DNA of 64,000 nucleotides from Epiperipatus broadwayi (GCA_028023455.1 JAQFVV010006451.1:1349501-1413500); one strand, 5' to 3'. Positions 1-11,650 are shown, counted from the first letter of the stretch. The notes: generated by a model not told the origin, from the sequence alone. Numbers and translations: made by a program.

Positions 1-440
1 AAAATAATGCAACAAATAGCTATTGGAACATACTAATGAAACTTGATAAAACAAAGTGATGATAAATTAGTGTTTATATTTTATAGAGAAATTAGTATTA
101 TACACAATGTTAATTATCTTTATTCTATTTTTCTTTTTGTTTCATATATAATTTTTTTTTTTAAAAAAGAAAAAACAAACTCTTATTTTTACTGAGAGGT
201 ATCCATAATAAAAATAAAATAACAAACTTTAACAAATGTTTTTAATATTAATATATCATATTCAAATTTAATCTTTCATTTATTTTAATCTTCTCAAAAG
301 CTGTATAGATTTGTATAGTGATTGGATGGCAAACTTTGATGCTAAGGTCGATAGTTCATGATTCAGCTCTGCTTTGCTACATGATATTCTTATGAATTTT
401 TGAACAATAAACCATTTAATTAAACACATATTCTATCAAT

Positions 441-728
441 GGGAATGGTGGACTTGGCTATGGATTATCACCTACAGAGGATTACAGGCTACAACTCTAC
501 AAATGTCTTAGTGATGCACTCAAAAATGGAAATTTTGGCTCCATCTGACTAGCCACTTTCACAAATTTTGTCAAATGGAAGATTAGATGTAAGGCCTTAT
601 TTGAGAGAGAGTCAGCCAGTTCCATTAAAGACCTTTTCCTAAAGTTACTATATAAAGCTAACGAAAGTGATCTAAGAACCTGCCGGTCTAGCCTCATTGA
701 GCAAATATGGAGTCAATTAATTATTTAG
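441..728 (+). pseudogene. unidentified coding relic, 96 codons with one internal stop
   Basis: I do not recognise this protein. Reading the plus strand from 441 gives 95 residues ending at TAG 726-728, broken only by a TGA at 546-548. The translation has a balanced composition, for example TEDYRLQLYKCLSDALKNG before the stop and ESASSIKDLFLKLLYKANE after it, quite unlike the Lys/Asn/Ile/Tyr-rich translations of the surrounding A+T-rich DNA. The stretch is also richer in G+C than its flanks. An antisense 66-codon open frame covers part of it and is probably a shadow. It could be a fragment of a transposon gag-like protein, a processed pseudogene or an old exon. Nothing nearby helps to choose. 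Confidence 0.35.
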
Positions 729-1009
729 CAATAGCCAAGTATATAATTTATTCAGGACACACAATTTTACATGCCATGGGATTTATATGCCAACTTAGAT
801 CACGCCTTATAAGCAATGTAACTTAAAATTTTACTTTTAATCCTATACTCATTATCTAATTTAATAACAACTTAGTCTTTAAATGTGTCTTGATGTAATT
901 CACACTCATGCCACTAATATGACTAATAGTTTTCAGTTTACAATGATCAGGTATTTTCACAATGAATGTTTAGTTTTTCAATATGATGTGAGACAAAGAA
1001 TTAAATGAG

Positions 1010-1550
1010 TTTTTATCATTAAAATGTGAGATGTTGAAAGTTTAAATATATATAGAAGTAAATGGAACATTGGGTGTGAGTTAATAATAGTAAGGAAAGT
1101 AATTTATTGTTTAAGGATTGAATGGGATCTTTAGCAACAAGGGAATATACACATAAATGGATAAATATGTGTGATTTAGTCTGAAAGTTGTGTAAGGAAG
1201 GCATACAAAATATTAGGCATTTGTTACTTCAATGTAAATGCTTGGAAGCAGAAAGGGTGCAAATAATGAAGTTATGAAAGAATAAATATGAACAAAGTTA
1301 TTATACAGAAAATGAGTTATTGGTTTTTATGCTGGGTTTGGGAAAAGATAAGGGGGATTTAGATATGAAAGCCATGGAGTTGACAAAGATTGTGTTGTGG
1401 AAATGGGATAGAGCAGATTATGAAAAACCTTAGGGTGGACAATGTAAAGGGAAAGTAAAGTGGCTAACAGATTTCTCTGGGCATAGTTGCTGAGAGATTT
1501 CTGACTCCATGTAAGGAGAAGTCACAGTGCATCATATCACATCACATCAA
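1010..1550 (+). mobile_element. 5'-truncated LINE 3' fragment
   Basis: This matches the 3' part of the decayed LINE at 37970-41405 (compare 1105-1290 with 40960-41130 and 1480-1548 with 41320-41405). Both share the text around GGGATCTTTAGCAACAAGGG and both end in CATCACATCACATCA-type repeats. Interrupted frames still encode a His/Cys-rich stretch (IRHLLLQCKCLEAERVQ) of the kind found downstream of the RT domain in several LINE clades. Truncation at the 5' end is the usual result of incomplete target-primed reverse transcription. Confidence 0.7.
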
Positions 1551-1555
1551 TCTTT

Positions 1556-1680
1556 AAAATGACCATAAATTTACTACGGTAATGTCAAAACTGATAGTTT
1601 TCGAACTACTGGAAGCCAGGTATATCTATGACTGGCCACTTCTATACAAAGGTTAAGCTATGTATCCTCTCATTTCTAAT
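1556..1680 (+). repeat. dispersed repeat, copy 1 of 2
   Basis: About 120 bp that is recognisably the same as 3594-3720 (both run ...ACTAC(G/A)GTAATGT(C/A)AAAACTGA... then ...CTATGACTGG...ACTTCTATA...). No coding capacity and no tRNA-like promoter boxes seen. Family unknown. Confidence 0.6.
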
Positions 1681-1886
1681 TCTCTATTCTAAAAAAAAGA
1701 CTCAATTCACAAAAATAATGGAATACATCTCAAATTTTGCTGTACAAATAAAATACTGCATTTTAAATTTCTAATACAAGCAGCAAAATAAACTTATGGT
1801 TAAAACAATTGTTTCTGTAATGCAATAGAAATAAATTTTTCATGCTAATTACTAAGACGTTTTTGAACCTATTAAATACATTCTTA

Positions 1887-2222
1887 AAACAGGCAAAATT
1901 CTCTATATGTATTGCCACTCAGTGTGAGCCAGAATATTCAATGGATGCCAGAAGGCTTGTGCATAAAATCTCCATCTGGTGCCTACTCATCCAATATCCC
2001 CAGACTAGTTTCTGGCTTGTGGCCTTTATCAGTAAGGAGTCTTGGATGTGAGAACACTGCACCTAGATCATAGAATCAAATGCAACTCTCCAGCAGCCAC
2101 CTTTTATCCCTACTTAACTACAAAACAATGAGACTTAAATTGAAAACATTATAATATTTTCAATCAAAGTTCATCAGCTTATATAGAGCAAGCATAAGAA
2201 ATAGTGATCATGAGATGTTTAT
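1887..2222 (-). repeat. dispersed hammerhead-bearing repeat, partial copy A
   Basis: This is a copy of the family also present at 13041-13745, 16296-17045 and 50946-51410. It is recognised by the shared blocks GATGCCAGAAGGCTTGTGCA and TAGTTTCTGGCTTGTGGCC. It has only one arm, so it lacks the foldback partner seen in the other copies. The hammerhead lies on the minus strand and is decayed. Confidence 0.75.
1990..2046 (-). ncRNA. decayed type I hammerhead ribozyme motif
   Basis: On the minus strand the order is stem I 5' strand, CUGAUAA, stem II, GAA, ACUAGU, C, stem I 3' strand. The core should read CUGANGA, so G8 has become A. G8 is a catalytic residue, so activity is unlikely. Confidence 0.6.
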
Positions 2223-3593
2223 TGGCTTAAATACATTCTTATTATTAATTGCATTAAACATTTAATTAGTTATATTCATTAGACTTTTATTATATATATT
2301 GTAATGGAATAAAAATGTGTTCCATGAAAAAATCATCCTGGTTTAATATGGCCCTGCAAATTGTGGGGCTATTTGTAACAGAATAAAAAGTTGCCAGGTT
2401 TTAGACAACATTTTATTTCAGACATAAAAAATAATAATGATGAAATAACTTTTATTACTATCCTTAAAGTCAGAGTATCATTTGGAATAGGATAAAACTG
2501 ATAGTATACTCTTTTTTAAAAACACCACAGATTTGGGATCCAGTTGAAACAAATCAGATTTGATAAAACTATAATATATTAATCCTGATTAATTATGCCC
2601 TACCAATTCTGGTGTCATTTATAAAAGAATAAATATATGTGTATCCTAATCTCTGCTATAGTCCCAAGCATTTAGGTAGCATTTATAACAAATTGAAAAT
2701 CTGTAAGGAAATAATAACTAATATAAATTGGAAAAAAATGTAGCACAATCGTTAGTCACCCTATGTAACAGAGTTAAAATGATCCCTGAATTTGGACATT
2801 GTTTATAATTGATAAAGTGTAATTCAAATAAAAATAATATTAATTTTATAATACCCTGTGAATAATAATATCATTCATAATAGAATGAATATAATATACT
2901 AAATTAAATGAATGCCAATCAATAACTAATTATTCAGTAATTAATACAATCCTTTATTTAATCTTTTAGGTGTAGAAACTTCAGTTGGACAAGTGAGTTA
3001 AAACTGTAAACTTGTGATTGGTCAATTACAGAATCAGCAATAAAATATATTCATCTTTGAATATTATATTCATTTTAGTTTCATTTGTAAAAACTATATT
3101 AATAATTTATTAGATTATGAAAGTGAAAATTTTTTCAAAAATAAATATTTATTTATAATTATAAAAATATTCGATAGTGGAAGATCTAAAAAGAAAGTTC
3201 ATAACAAATTAAAAAGTGTTGTGGATATCATTGATTTTTTTTCTCAATTTTACATTGTGTAAAAGTAAATAATTTTTACTAAAATCTTAACTATTTTTCT
3301 AAAATAATTTTATTTTCTGCATATTTTAGCTAAATAATTTATAATATGTCAAAAAATACTTTTAAAATGATCTAAAACTTACATTTTCATTTTCAAAATC
3401 AAAACAAAGAAGTTGGAGTGGTGAAAATTATTGACAGGCAGTCTCTTTTGTCCTATATAAGCAACAATCAATCAGTGCCTATGAAAGATTGTATTCTTCC
3501 TTTGTTAAAACTTAAGTTTGAATATTATTGATTTTTTTACTTGTAAAATAATTCTAGAGAAGACAGCATCATATGGTACTGTTTTTAAGCTTT
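2223..3593. other. A+T-rich spacer, no feature seen
   Basis: Stop codons are frequent in all frames and I see no repeat family or RNA gene. Confidence 0.5.
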
Positions 3594-3720
3594 AAGTGAC
3601 TGTAAATCCACTACAGTAATGTAAAAACTGACAGTTTTAGAGTGACCAGAAGCCATGTTCTTCTATGACTGGAGACTTCTATATAAGAGTTAATCACCTA
3701 TCTGTCTGTCAACTACACTA
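3594..3720 (+). repeat. dispersed repeat, copy 2 of 2
   Basis: Partner of 1556-1680 in the same orientation. Where copy 1 reads CTACGG, this copy reads CTACAG, which is what CpG decay would give. Confidence 0.6.
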
Positions 3721-4503
3721 AAACAAAATAGTGATGACAATCTTTATTATAGTAATATGGATTCCAATAACATTTAGAATAGAAAGCAAACAAGATCATC
3801 ATTTCATATATTCTAAATATAGTTATTATTTAAAATAGATTAAAATAAAGCAATTAAATCAAGTATCATTGTCCCAATCAATAATATATGCTTAGGACAG
3901 ATTTCAATTATAATCAAATGAAAATAATAATGAATCATTAAACAACTAAATTCTAGTATATCTAACTAATCAAGCATTGCTTATAAAAATACGAACTTAT
4001 ACTAAAATTTAAAGATATTCATATCTAAATAAAATAATTTATGAATGGTATACAAGTTTACAATGTTCATAATATCTAAATATATGCATGAACCAATAAT
4101 TAATTTCAAATCTTAATTTAATAAAATAATAAATAATACTAATTCATCTATGCAATATATTTTTATATTAATTTACTATTATTAATCACACTATTTATAA
4201 CAAGATAAAACATTATAAATGGATAAATAATAAAATATACCAATTAATTAAGATATATTCTTATAATGACTTTACTACTGCTAATTAATCTAGTGTAAGG
4301 GTAACTTACAATCTTATTAAGCTCACTTGTTTATGTGCAATATCATACCATAAACTTTAAAATATAATTGTAAGTTTATAAACAGTAAATACATTGTCCT
4401 TTTATGTTAAACCCATATGTACATGTATATAACTTAAATGTTATATTAAAAATTGTAATAACAAAAATATACTTAAATTTCAATCATTCACATATATATA
4501 TAT
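3721..4503. other. A+T-rich spacer ending in a short (TA) run
   Basis: Nothing coding seen. The run TATATATATATA at about 4492-4503 directly abuts the tandem array. Confidence 0.5.
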
Positions 4504-4600
4504 GATCAACAGATGGCGTTTTTACCAAAAACACGATCAAGTGTTTGTTTACATAAACGATCAAAAAGTCAGAATTAACTATCTCTTTCGTTTTAGCTCA

Positions 4601-4647
4601 CTTTCAGATCAGCTGATTTCAAGCTATTTTGCTATCATCAGTGAAAG
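4601..4647 (-). ncRNA. type I hammerhead ribozyme, array unit 1
   Basis: Reading 5' to 3' on the minus strand: stem I CUUUCA, core CUGAUGA, stem II from UAGC and GCUU (three good pairs), GAA, self-complementary stem III AUCAGCUGAU, cleavage-site C, then UGAAAG pairing perfectly with CUUUCA. All conserved core residues are present. The 10-nt palindrome can form stem III between two RNA copies. Predicted cleavage is after the C, at plus-strand position about 4607. Confidence 0.85.
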
Positions 4648-5014
4648 ACAGAGCCAAGAAACTAGATCTAAAAACTGACTCCAAGTGTTTATGCACAGAG
4701 TTTCTATCAGTTTGCAAGCATGAAATTTTTCAGACCGATAAAGTCTTCAAATTGAGCCAAACAAGCTAGATAGCTATATGGGTCTGATCTCAGTTCAGCT
4801 TCTCCACATAGTCAAAGCCTCTGCAATCTATATCATTGCGGAAACCTTTAAAGGTAGATTTATGAAAAACAAAAACAAGTTTTAATCACGTTAAAACCTG
4901 CTGACGCTTGTATTTATGATCAACAGATGGCGTTTTTACCAAAAACACGATCAAGCATTTGTTTACATAAACGATCAAAGAGTCAGAATTAACTATCTCT
5001 TTCGATTTAGCCCA

Positions 5015-5061
5015 CTTTCAGATCAGATGATTTCAAGCTATTTTGCTATCATCAGTGAAAG
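5015..5061 (-). ncRNA. hammerhead ribozyme, array unit 2, stem III altered
   Basis: Same as unit 1 except that the stem III palindrome is broken by one base (plus strand reads GATCAGATGATTTC). Core residues are intact. Confidence 0.75.
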
Positions 5062-5420
5062 ACAGAGCCAAGAAACTAGATCTAAAAACTGACTCCAAGT
5101 ATTTATGCACAGAGTTTCTATCAGTTTGCAAGCATGAAATTTTTCAAACTGATAAAGTCTTCAAATTCAGCCAAACAAGCTAGATAGCTATATGGGTCTG
5201 ATCTCAGTTCAGATCCATAAAAACCTCTGCAATCTATATCATTGCGGAAACCTTTAAAGGTAGATTTATGAAAAACAAAAACAAGTTTTAATCACGTTAA
5301 AACCTGCTGACGCTTGTATTTATGATCAACAGATGGCGTTTTTACCAAAAACACGATCAAGCATTTGTTTACATAAACGATCAAAGAGTCAGAATTAACT
5401 ATCTCTTTCGTTTTAGCCCA

Positions 5421-5467
5421 CTTTCAGATCAGCTGATTTCAAGCTATTTTGCTATCATCAGTGAAAG
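5421..5467 (-). ncRNA. type I hammerhead ribozyme, array unit 3
   Basis: Identical to the unit 1 motif through the core, stem I and stem III. Confidence 0.85.
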
Positions 5468-5833
5468 ACAGAGCCAAGAAACTAGATCTAAAAACTGACT
5501 CCAAGTGTTTATGCACAGAGTTTCTATCAGCTTGCAAGCATGAAATTTTTCAGACCGATAAAGTCTTCAAATTCAGCCAGACAAGCTAGATAGCTATATG
5601 GGTCTAATCTCAGTTCAGCTTCTCCACATAGTCAAAGCCTCTGCAATCTATATCATTGCGGAAACCTTTAAATGTAGATTTATGAAAAACAAAAACAAGT
5701 TTTAATCACATTAAAACCTGCTGACACTAGTATTTATGATCAACAGATGGCGTTTTACGAAAAACACGATCAAGCGTTTGTTTACATAAACGATCAAAGA
5801 GTCAGAATTAACTATCTCTTTCGTTTTAGCCCA

Positions 5834-5880
5834 CTTTCAGATCAGCTGATTTCAAGCTATTTTGCTATCATCAGTGAAAG
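5834..5880 (-). ncRNA. type I hammerhead ribozyme, array unit 4
   Basis: Identical to the unit 1 motif. Confidence 0.85.
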
Positions 5881-6247
5881 ACAGAGCCAAGAAACTAGAT
5901 CTAAAAACTGACTCCAAGTGTTTATGCACAGAGTTTCTATCAGTTTGCAAGCATGAAATTTTTCAGACCGATAAAGTCTTCAAATTCAGCCAAACAAGCT
6001 AGATAGCTATATGGGTCTGATCTCAGTTCAGCTTCTCCACATAGTCAAAGCCTCTGCAATCTATATCATTGCGGAAACCTTTAAAGGTAGATTTATGAAA
6101 AACAAAAACAAGTTTTAATCACGTTAAAACCTGCTGACACTTGTATTTATGAGCAACAGATGGCGTTTTTACCAAAAACACGATCAAGCATTTGTTTACA
6201 TAAACGATCAAAGAGTCAGAATTAACTATCTCTTTCGTTTTAGCCCA

Positions 6248-6294
6248 CTTTCAGATCAGCTGATTTCAAGCTATTTTGCTATCATCAGTGAAAG
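6248..6294 (-). ncRNA. type I hammerhead ribozyme, array unit 5
   Basis: Identical to the unit 1 motif. Confidence 0.85.
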
Positions 6295-6658
6295 ACAGAG
6301 CCAAGAAACTAGATCTAAAAACTGACTCCAAGTGTTTATGCACAGAGTTTCTATCAGTTTGCAAGCATGAAATTTTTCAAACTGATAAAGTCTTCAAATT
6401 CAGCCAAACAAGCTAGATAGCTATATGGGTCTGATCTCAGTTCAGATCCACATAGTCAAAGCCTCTGCAATCTATATCATTGCGGAAACCTTTAAAGGTA
6501 GATTTATGAAAAACAAAAACAAGTTTTAATCACGTTAAAACCTGCTGACGCTTGTATTTATGATCAACAGATGGCGTTTTTACCAAAAACACGATCAAGC
6601 GTTTGTTTACATAAACGATCAAAGAGTCAGAATTAACTATCTCTTTCGTTTTAGCCCA

Positions 6659-6705
6659 CTTTCAGATCAGCTGATTTCAAGCTATTTTGCTATCATCAGT
6701 GAAAG
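6659..6705 (-). ncRNA. type I hammerhead ribozyme, array unit 6
   Basis: Identical to the unit 1 motif. Confidence 0.85.
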
Positions 6706-7071
6706 ACAGAGCCAAGAAACTAGATCTAAAAACTGACTCCAAGTGTTTATGCACAGAGTTTCTATCAGTTTGCAAGCATGAAATTTTTCAGACCGATAAA
6801 GTCTTCAAATTCAGCCAAACAAGCTAGATAGCTATATGGGTCTGATCTCAGTTCAGCTTCTCCACATAGTCAAAGCCTCTGCAATCTATATCATTGCGGA
6901 AACCTTTAAAGGTAGATTTATGAAAAACAAAAACAAGTTTTAATCACATTAAAACCTGCTGACACTTGTATTTATGATCAACAGATGGCGTTTTATGAAA
7001 AACACGATCAAGCGTTTGTTTACATAAACGATCAAAGAGTCAGAATTAACTATCTCTTTCATTTTAGCCCA

Positions 7072-7118
7072 CTTTCAGATCAGCTGATTTCAAGCTATTT
7101 TGCTATCATCAGTGAAAG
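7072..7118 (-). ncRNA. type I hammerhead ribozyme, array unit 7
   Basis: Identical to the unit 1 motif. Confidence 0.85.
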
Positions 7119-7485
7119 ACAGAGCCAAGAAACTAGATCTAAAAACTGACTCCAAGTGTTTATGCACAGAGTTTCTATCAGTTTGCAAGCATGAAATTTT
7201 TCAAACTGATAAAGTCTTCAAATTCAGCCAAACAAGCTAGATAGCTATATGGGTCTGATCTCAGTTCAGCTTCTCCACATAGTCAAAGCCTCTGCAATCT
7301 ATATCATTGCGGAAACCTTTAAAGGTAGATTTATGAAAAACAAAAACAAGTTTTAATCACGTTAAAACCTGCTGACGCTTGTATTTATGATCAACAGATG
7401 GCGTTTTTACCAAAAACACGATCAAGCGTTTGTTTACATAAACGATCAAAGAGTCAGAATTAACTATCTCTTTCGTTTTAGCCCA

Positions 7486-7532
7486 CTTTCAGATCAGCTG
7501 ATTTCAAGCTATTTTGCTATCATCAGTGAAAG
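7486..7532 (-). ncRNA. type I hammerhead ribozyme, array unit 8 (truncated unit)
   Basis: Identical to the unit 1 motif, although the unit itself is cut by the inversion junction at 7588. Confidence 0.85.
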
Positions 7533-7782
7533 ACAGAGCCAAGAAACTAGATCTAAAAACTGACTCCAAGTGTTTATGCACAGAGTTTCCGCAATGATAT
7601 AGATTGCAGAGGCTTTGACTATGTGGAGAAGCTGAAGTGACATCAGACCCATATAGCTATCTAGCTTGTTTGGCTGAATTTGAAGACTTTATCGGTCTGA
7701 AAAATTTCATGCTTGCAAACTGATAGAAACTCTGTGCATAAACACTTGGAGTCAGTTTTTAGATCTAGTTTCTTGGCTCTGT

Positions 7783-7829
7783 CTTTCACTGATGATAGCA
7801 AAATAGCTTGAAATCAGCTGATCTGAAAG
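7783..7829 (+). ncRNA. type I hammerhead ribozyme, inverted unit 1
   Basis: The motif is on the plus strand: CUUUCA, CUGAUGA, UAGC loop GCUU, GAA, AUCAGCUGAU, C, UGAAAG. All conserved residues are present. Confidence 0.85.
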
Positions 7830-8197
7830 TGGGCTAAAATGAAAGAGATAGTTAATTCTGACTCTTTGATCGTTTATGTAAACAAACGCTTGATCGTGTT
7901 TTTGGTAAAAACGCCATCTGTTGATCATAAATACAAGCGTCAGCAGGTTTTAACGTGATTAAAACTTGTTTTTGTTTTTCATAAATCTACCTTTAAAGGT
8001 TTCCACAATGATATAGATTGCAGAGGCTTTGACTATGTGGAGAAGCTGAACTGAGATCAGACCCATATAGCTATCTAACTTGTTTGGCTGAATTTGAAGA
8101 CTTTATCAGTCTGAAAAATTTCATGCTTGCAAACTGATAGAAACTCTGTGCATAAACACTTAGGAGTCCATTTTTAGATCTAGTTTCTTGGCTCTGT

Positions 8198-8244
8198 CTT
8201 TCACTGATGATAGCAAAATAGCTTGAAATCAGCTGATCTGAAAG
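8198..8244 (+). ncRNA. type I hammerhead ribozyme, inverted unit 2
   Basis: Identical to inverted unit 1. Confidence 0.85.
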
Positions 8245-8612
8245 TGGGCTAAAACGAAAGAGATAGTTAATTCTGACTCTTTGAGCGTTTATGTAAACAA
8301 ACGCTTGATTGTGTTTTTGGTAAAAACGCCATCTCTTGATCATAAATACAAGCGTCAGCAGGTTTTAACGTGATTAAAAACTTGTTTTTGTTTTTCATAA
8401 ATCTACCTTTAAAGGTTTCTGCAATGATATAGATTGCAGAGGCATTGACTATGTGGAGAAGCTGAACTGAGATCAGACCCATATAGCTATCTAACTTGTT
8501 TGGCTGAATTTGAAGACTTTATCAGTCTGAAAAATTTCATGCTTGCAAACTGATAGAAACTCTGTGCATAAACACTTGGAGTCCATTTTTAGATCTAGTT
8601 TCTTGGCTCTGT

Positions 8613-8659
8613 CTTTCACTGATGATAGCAAAATAGCTTGAAATCAGCTGATCTGAAAG
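8613..8659 (+). ncRNA. type I hammerhead ribozyme, inverted unit 3
   Basis: Identical to inverted unit 1. Confidence 0.85.
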
Positions 8660-8803
8660 TGGGCTAAAACAAAAGAGATAGTTAATTCTGACTCTTTGAT
8701 CATTTATAAACGCTTGATCATATTTTTGGTAAAAACGCCATCTGTTGATCATAAATACAAGCGTCAGCAGGTTTTAACGTGATTAAAACTTTTTGTTTTT
8801 CAT

Positions 8804-11219
8804 GTATATATAATATTTATGAAGTCATCTAATATCATTAATCAAGATGCTAAACATAGAGATAACCTTAGGTCAAGTCATATCTTAGCAACTAAACATG
8901 AAGGAAATAAGATTAGAGCTCAATTATGCAATTATTAATTATGATGCATTCAACAATAATCAAATGCAAAATTGTTAAATGAAATAGTAATTTAACACAT
9001 GCCAGTTATTGGAAGTTGATTCCACTGTAAAAGCTAAATCAACTAATTTTCAAAGTAAGTCTATTTTTTACAAATGAACTAGTTACTACATGTATTTATT
9101 TTGCTGTGTTCGAATACTGAACACATCAGAAAGATGGATCAATAGTTTGGATGAATTTTCATTATTTATAACATCTTTGTTAGCAGAGAACTCTAATATC
9201 ACTCAAATAAAGAGTAAATAAATTACATTTTAATACCATTAATAATATCAAAAGTAAAATTATCTTTAATATAATAATTAGAGAAATTCTTAATGATATT
9301 GTTCTAAACTTGAATTTTAAGGAAGATAAATATCATCAAAAGCATTTATATATCTAAACAAATTTATTTTAAGACTATTTCAAGTTATAGAAAATGTATC
9401 ATGAATAATGACAATTTGCCATAGGATCAAATGTTATTTTTCTAATTTAAAACAGTGTAATTACTCATTCGTACTGGAATGCCTAATCATTCATCTATAT
9501 AATTCAATATCCAACTTCAATATATATCAAAATAATTTATGAAAGGGAATGTCAACAGAATGCCAAAGAAATGTTTATAAACAAGGTAGTATACTGATTG
9601 CCTTACCAATGATTGATGACTAAAAATTGAAAGAACTTTATTCTTAAAGAACATTATTACTCAAATTATAGAAAATAAATAGAACAATATCATAAACTTT
9701 CAACACCTCATGTCATCTTTGCATATCAGTATCCATAAATATCTAATTTTATTTCTGTTGCTTCTAAAATCTCCTTACATTGAAATAATCTATTTTGGAA
9801 AATCATTAGTTGAAAAGAAAGTGAAAAGATCATTGGGTTAAATTTTTTTTATTTAATAAAATTTAGGTCTTCCTTATAAAGCAACTTGACCAGGTTAATA
9901 AGTAAAATTAATAGGAAGGTAAGATTTTATTTTGCTTCATATTAAATTCATTCACTTATGACAAGATAGAATTTTTGTTTATTACTAACCTAATTAATTT
10001 AGTAATATTTGTTTGTTTATTATTCAGTATAAACAATTAATATCCTTGGATAAAGGTCTCTTCTTTTTAACAATAGGGACCATACATAGATGGAAGGTCT
10101 TATAGAAAATGAATCTCTTCAAAAGGATTGAATATTACAAAAGTTTTTATTTATATTTTTACTGTTTAATTTAAATTTAGTTAGCTAGTGTTTTCATAAT
10201 CTTTATAATTATAAAATTTTATTTATTGTTTTACAACCTATTAAATATAGTTTGTGTCATGATATATATCTACTATGGGGATATGGGAAGGTATCATTTT
10301 AAATTTTATATACTAATGTAGTAGAAATGTGTGTAAAGCAATCATAATAATAAATTTTTTTATATAAAGATAAATGTAAATTGTTGTCGGTTAATAAATA
10401 TTTTTATTTTTATTTTATTTTAAAAAAGTCTCTGATTTATTTAAATTATTTATTTTGTTTTCATAATAAAATAAGATTGTATAGACATACCCATGATTTA
10501 ACATGGTTCCAAAGCAATTTTGAGAATCTATTGAAATTATATTAAATGTTATTATTGCTGCAAGGTATTGATGGACCCTTAAGAGAGTTAAGTGCAAAAT
10601 TCACCCTGGGTTTGAATACTGGGCATAATGGAATAATCAAGAGAGGTGAAGATTGGATGAACTGCTTTAACTTATATCTATATTGAATATATAAATATTA
10701 AATTATTTTATTTGAAATAGATGCAATCATGAATTAAACTTTTATTGCATCATTCATTACAGCCTACATGAAGACCATAAGTCTGTCTATAGTTAGATGG
10801 ATTCACCCTCATTCCTTAAGAGAATGCGGACCATTACACTAGTTGTAAGAAGATAAAGTACTAAAAATGATATACCAATATTCCTATTAGACAATCTTGA
10901 ATTTATAATATCAAATCATACCAGTATATAAAAGAAACAGTAGATTTCTAGTAGATATTTACTTAAGTACAATTAACTAATCACATCCATTTGTTTAAAA
11001 TTTCTTATAATTGAATTATTAAAAATCTTTATATGTTATAAGATATTTTTATGATCACAATAAAACTATTTACTTATAATAGGATAAATCTTGGAATTAT
11101 TTCAGGGAATTTATAATAAGCTGTTTTATTTATTTATATATCACTTGTTCTCAGTAATAGTTTATAGAGTATTTGCTTCCTGAGCTAGATTTGTGCATAA
11201 AAATTATATGGAGTAGAGA
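8804..11219. other. A+T-rich spacer, no feature seen
   Basis: No convincing coding frame, RNA gene or repeat family was seen. The only open frame over 60 codons (10415-10597, minus) has a random-looking A+T-rich composition. Confidence 0.5.
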
Positions 11220-11650
11220 TTTATATTTAGTATTATTATCATCCAAATGACAATGATCCTAGTTGATGCAAAGGATCCTTTAATATCCATGCACTACTTT
11301 CCATTTTATTACTTCTTTAGAAATACTAAGTGGCAAGATCATTGATGATAGTTAAGATGTTTTTAGTATCTCAACATTACTTGACTTATTGTTGTACTTT
11401 GATGGAGTAGCACCTAAGTATGTGAATCCACTAATTATTATTTGTATCCTTTTCCTAAGATTGGTAGTCACTAAATAATTAGCCTAGTCTATAGGGGACT
11501 ACTTTCAAATACAGTCACAAAATTGATTGTTGATTTATTTTTATTGTTGATCATTAATGATGATGAATGATTATTATTTGTGTATAATGCTGGTGAATTT
11601 ATGCTTAGTTTTGTGCTGATCTCATTTCTTTTATACTTAATTTTATATTT
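11220..11650 (+). repeat. dispersed repeat, copy 1 (partner inverted at 20390-20785)
   Basis: The reverse complement of this stretch resembles 20390-20785 in the same order: TGATCATTAATGATGATGAATGATTATT here against the inverse near 20436-20463, then the CAATTTTGTGACT block, then the CCATGCA block near 11290 against TGCATGG near 20712. About 400 bp, well diverged. Family unknown. Confidence 0.55.

Larger units (their letters stand above)
4504..8803. repeat. tandem array of about 414-bp retrozyme-like units with an internal inversion
   Basis: Units start with GATCAACAGATGGCG at 4504, 4918, 5324, 5738, 6151, 6562, 6976 and 7389, giving spacings of 406 to 414 bp. The eighth unit breaks off at 7588 and the sequence continues as the reverse complement, with inverted unit ends (GCCATCTGTTGATC) at about 7925, 8341 and 8750. 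Units 2 and 5 differ by a small deletion or substitution near the end (CAGATCCA in place of CAGCTTCTCCACA). Every unit has one type I hammerhead motif: on the minus strand before the inversion, on the plus strand after it. Open frames of 60-90 codons within the inverted units are by-products of repetition and not genes. Tandem units of a few hundred bases, each with a type I hammerhead, match the described architecture of metazoan retrozymes. Diverged single units occur at 32337-32625 and 36661-37083. Confidence 0.9.

Noticed and set aside
8071-8752. Three minus-strand open frames of 71-90 codons in the inverted array units
   Set aside because: They are read from the repeated non-coding unit, are not kept in the other units and overlap the hammerheads on the opposite strand.
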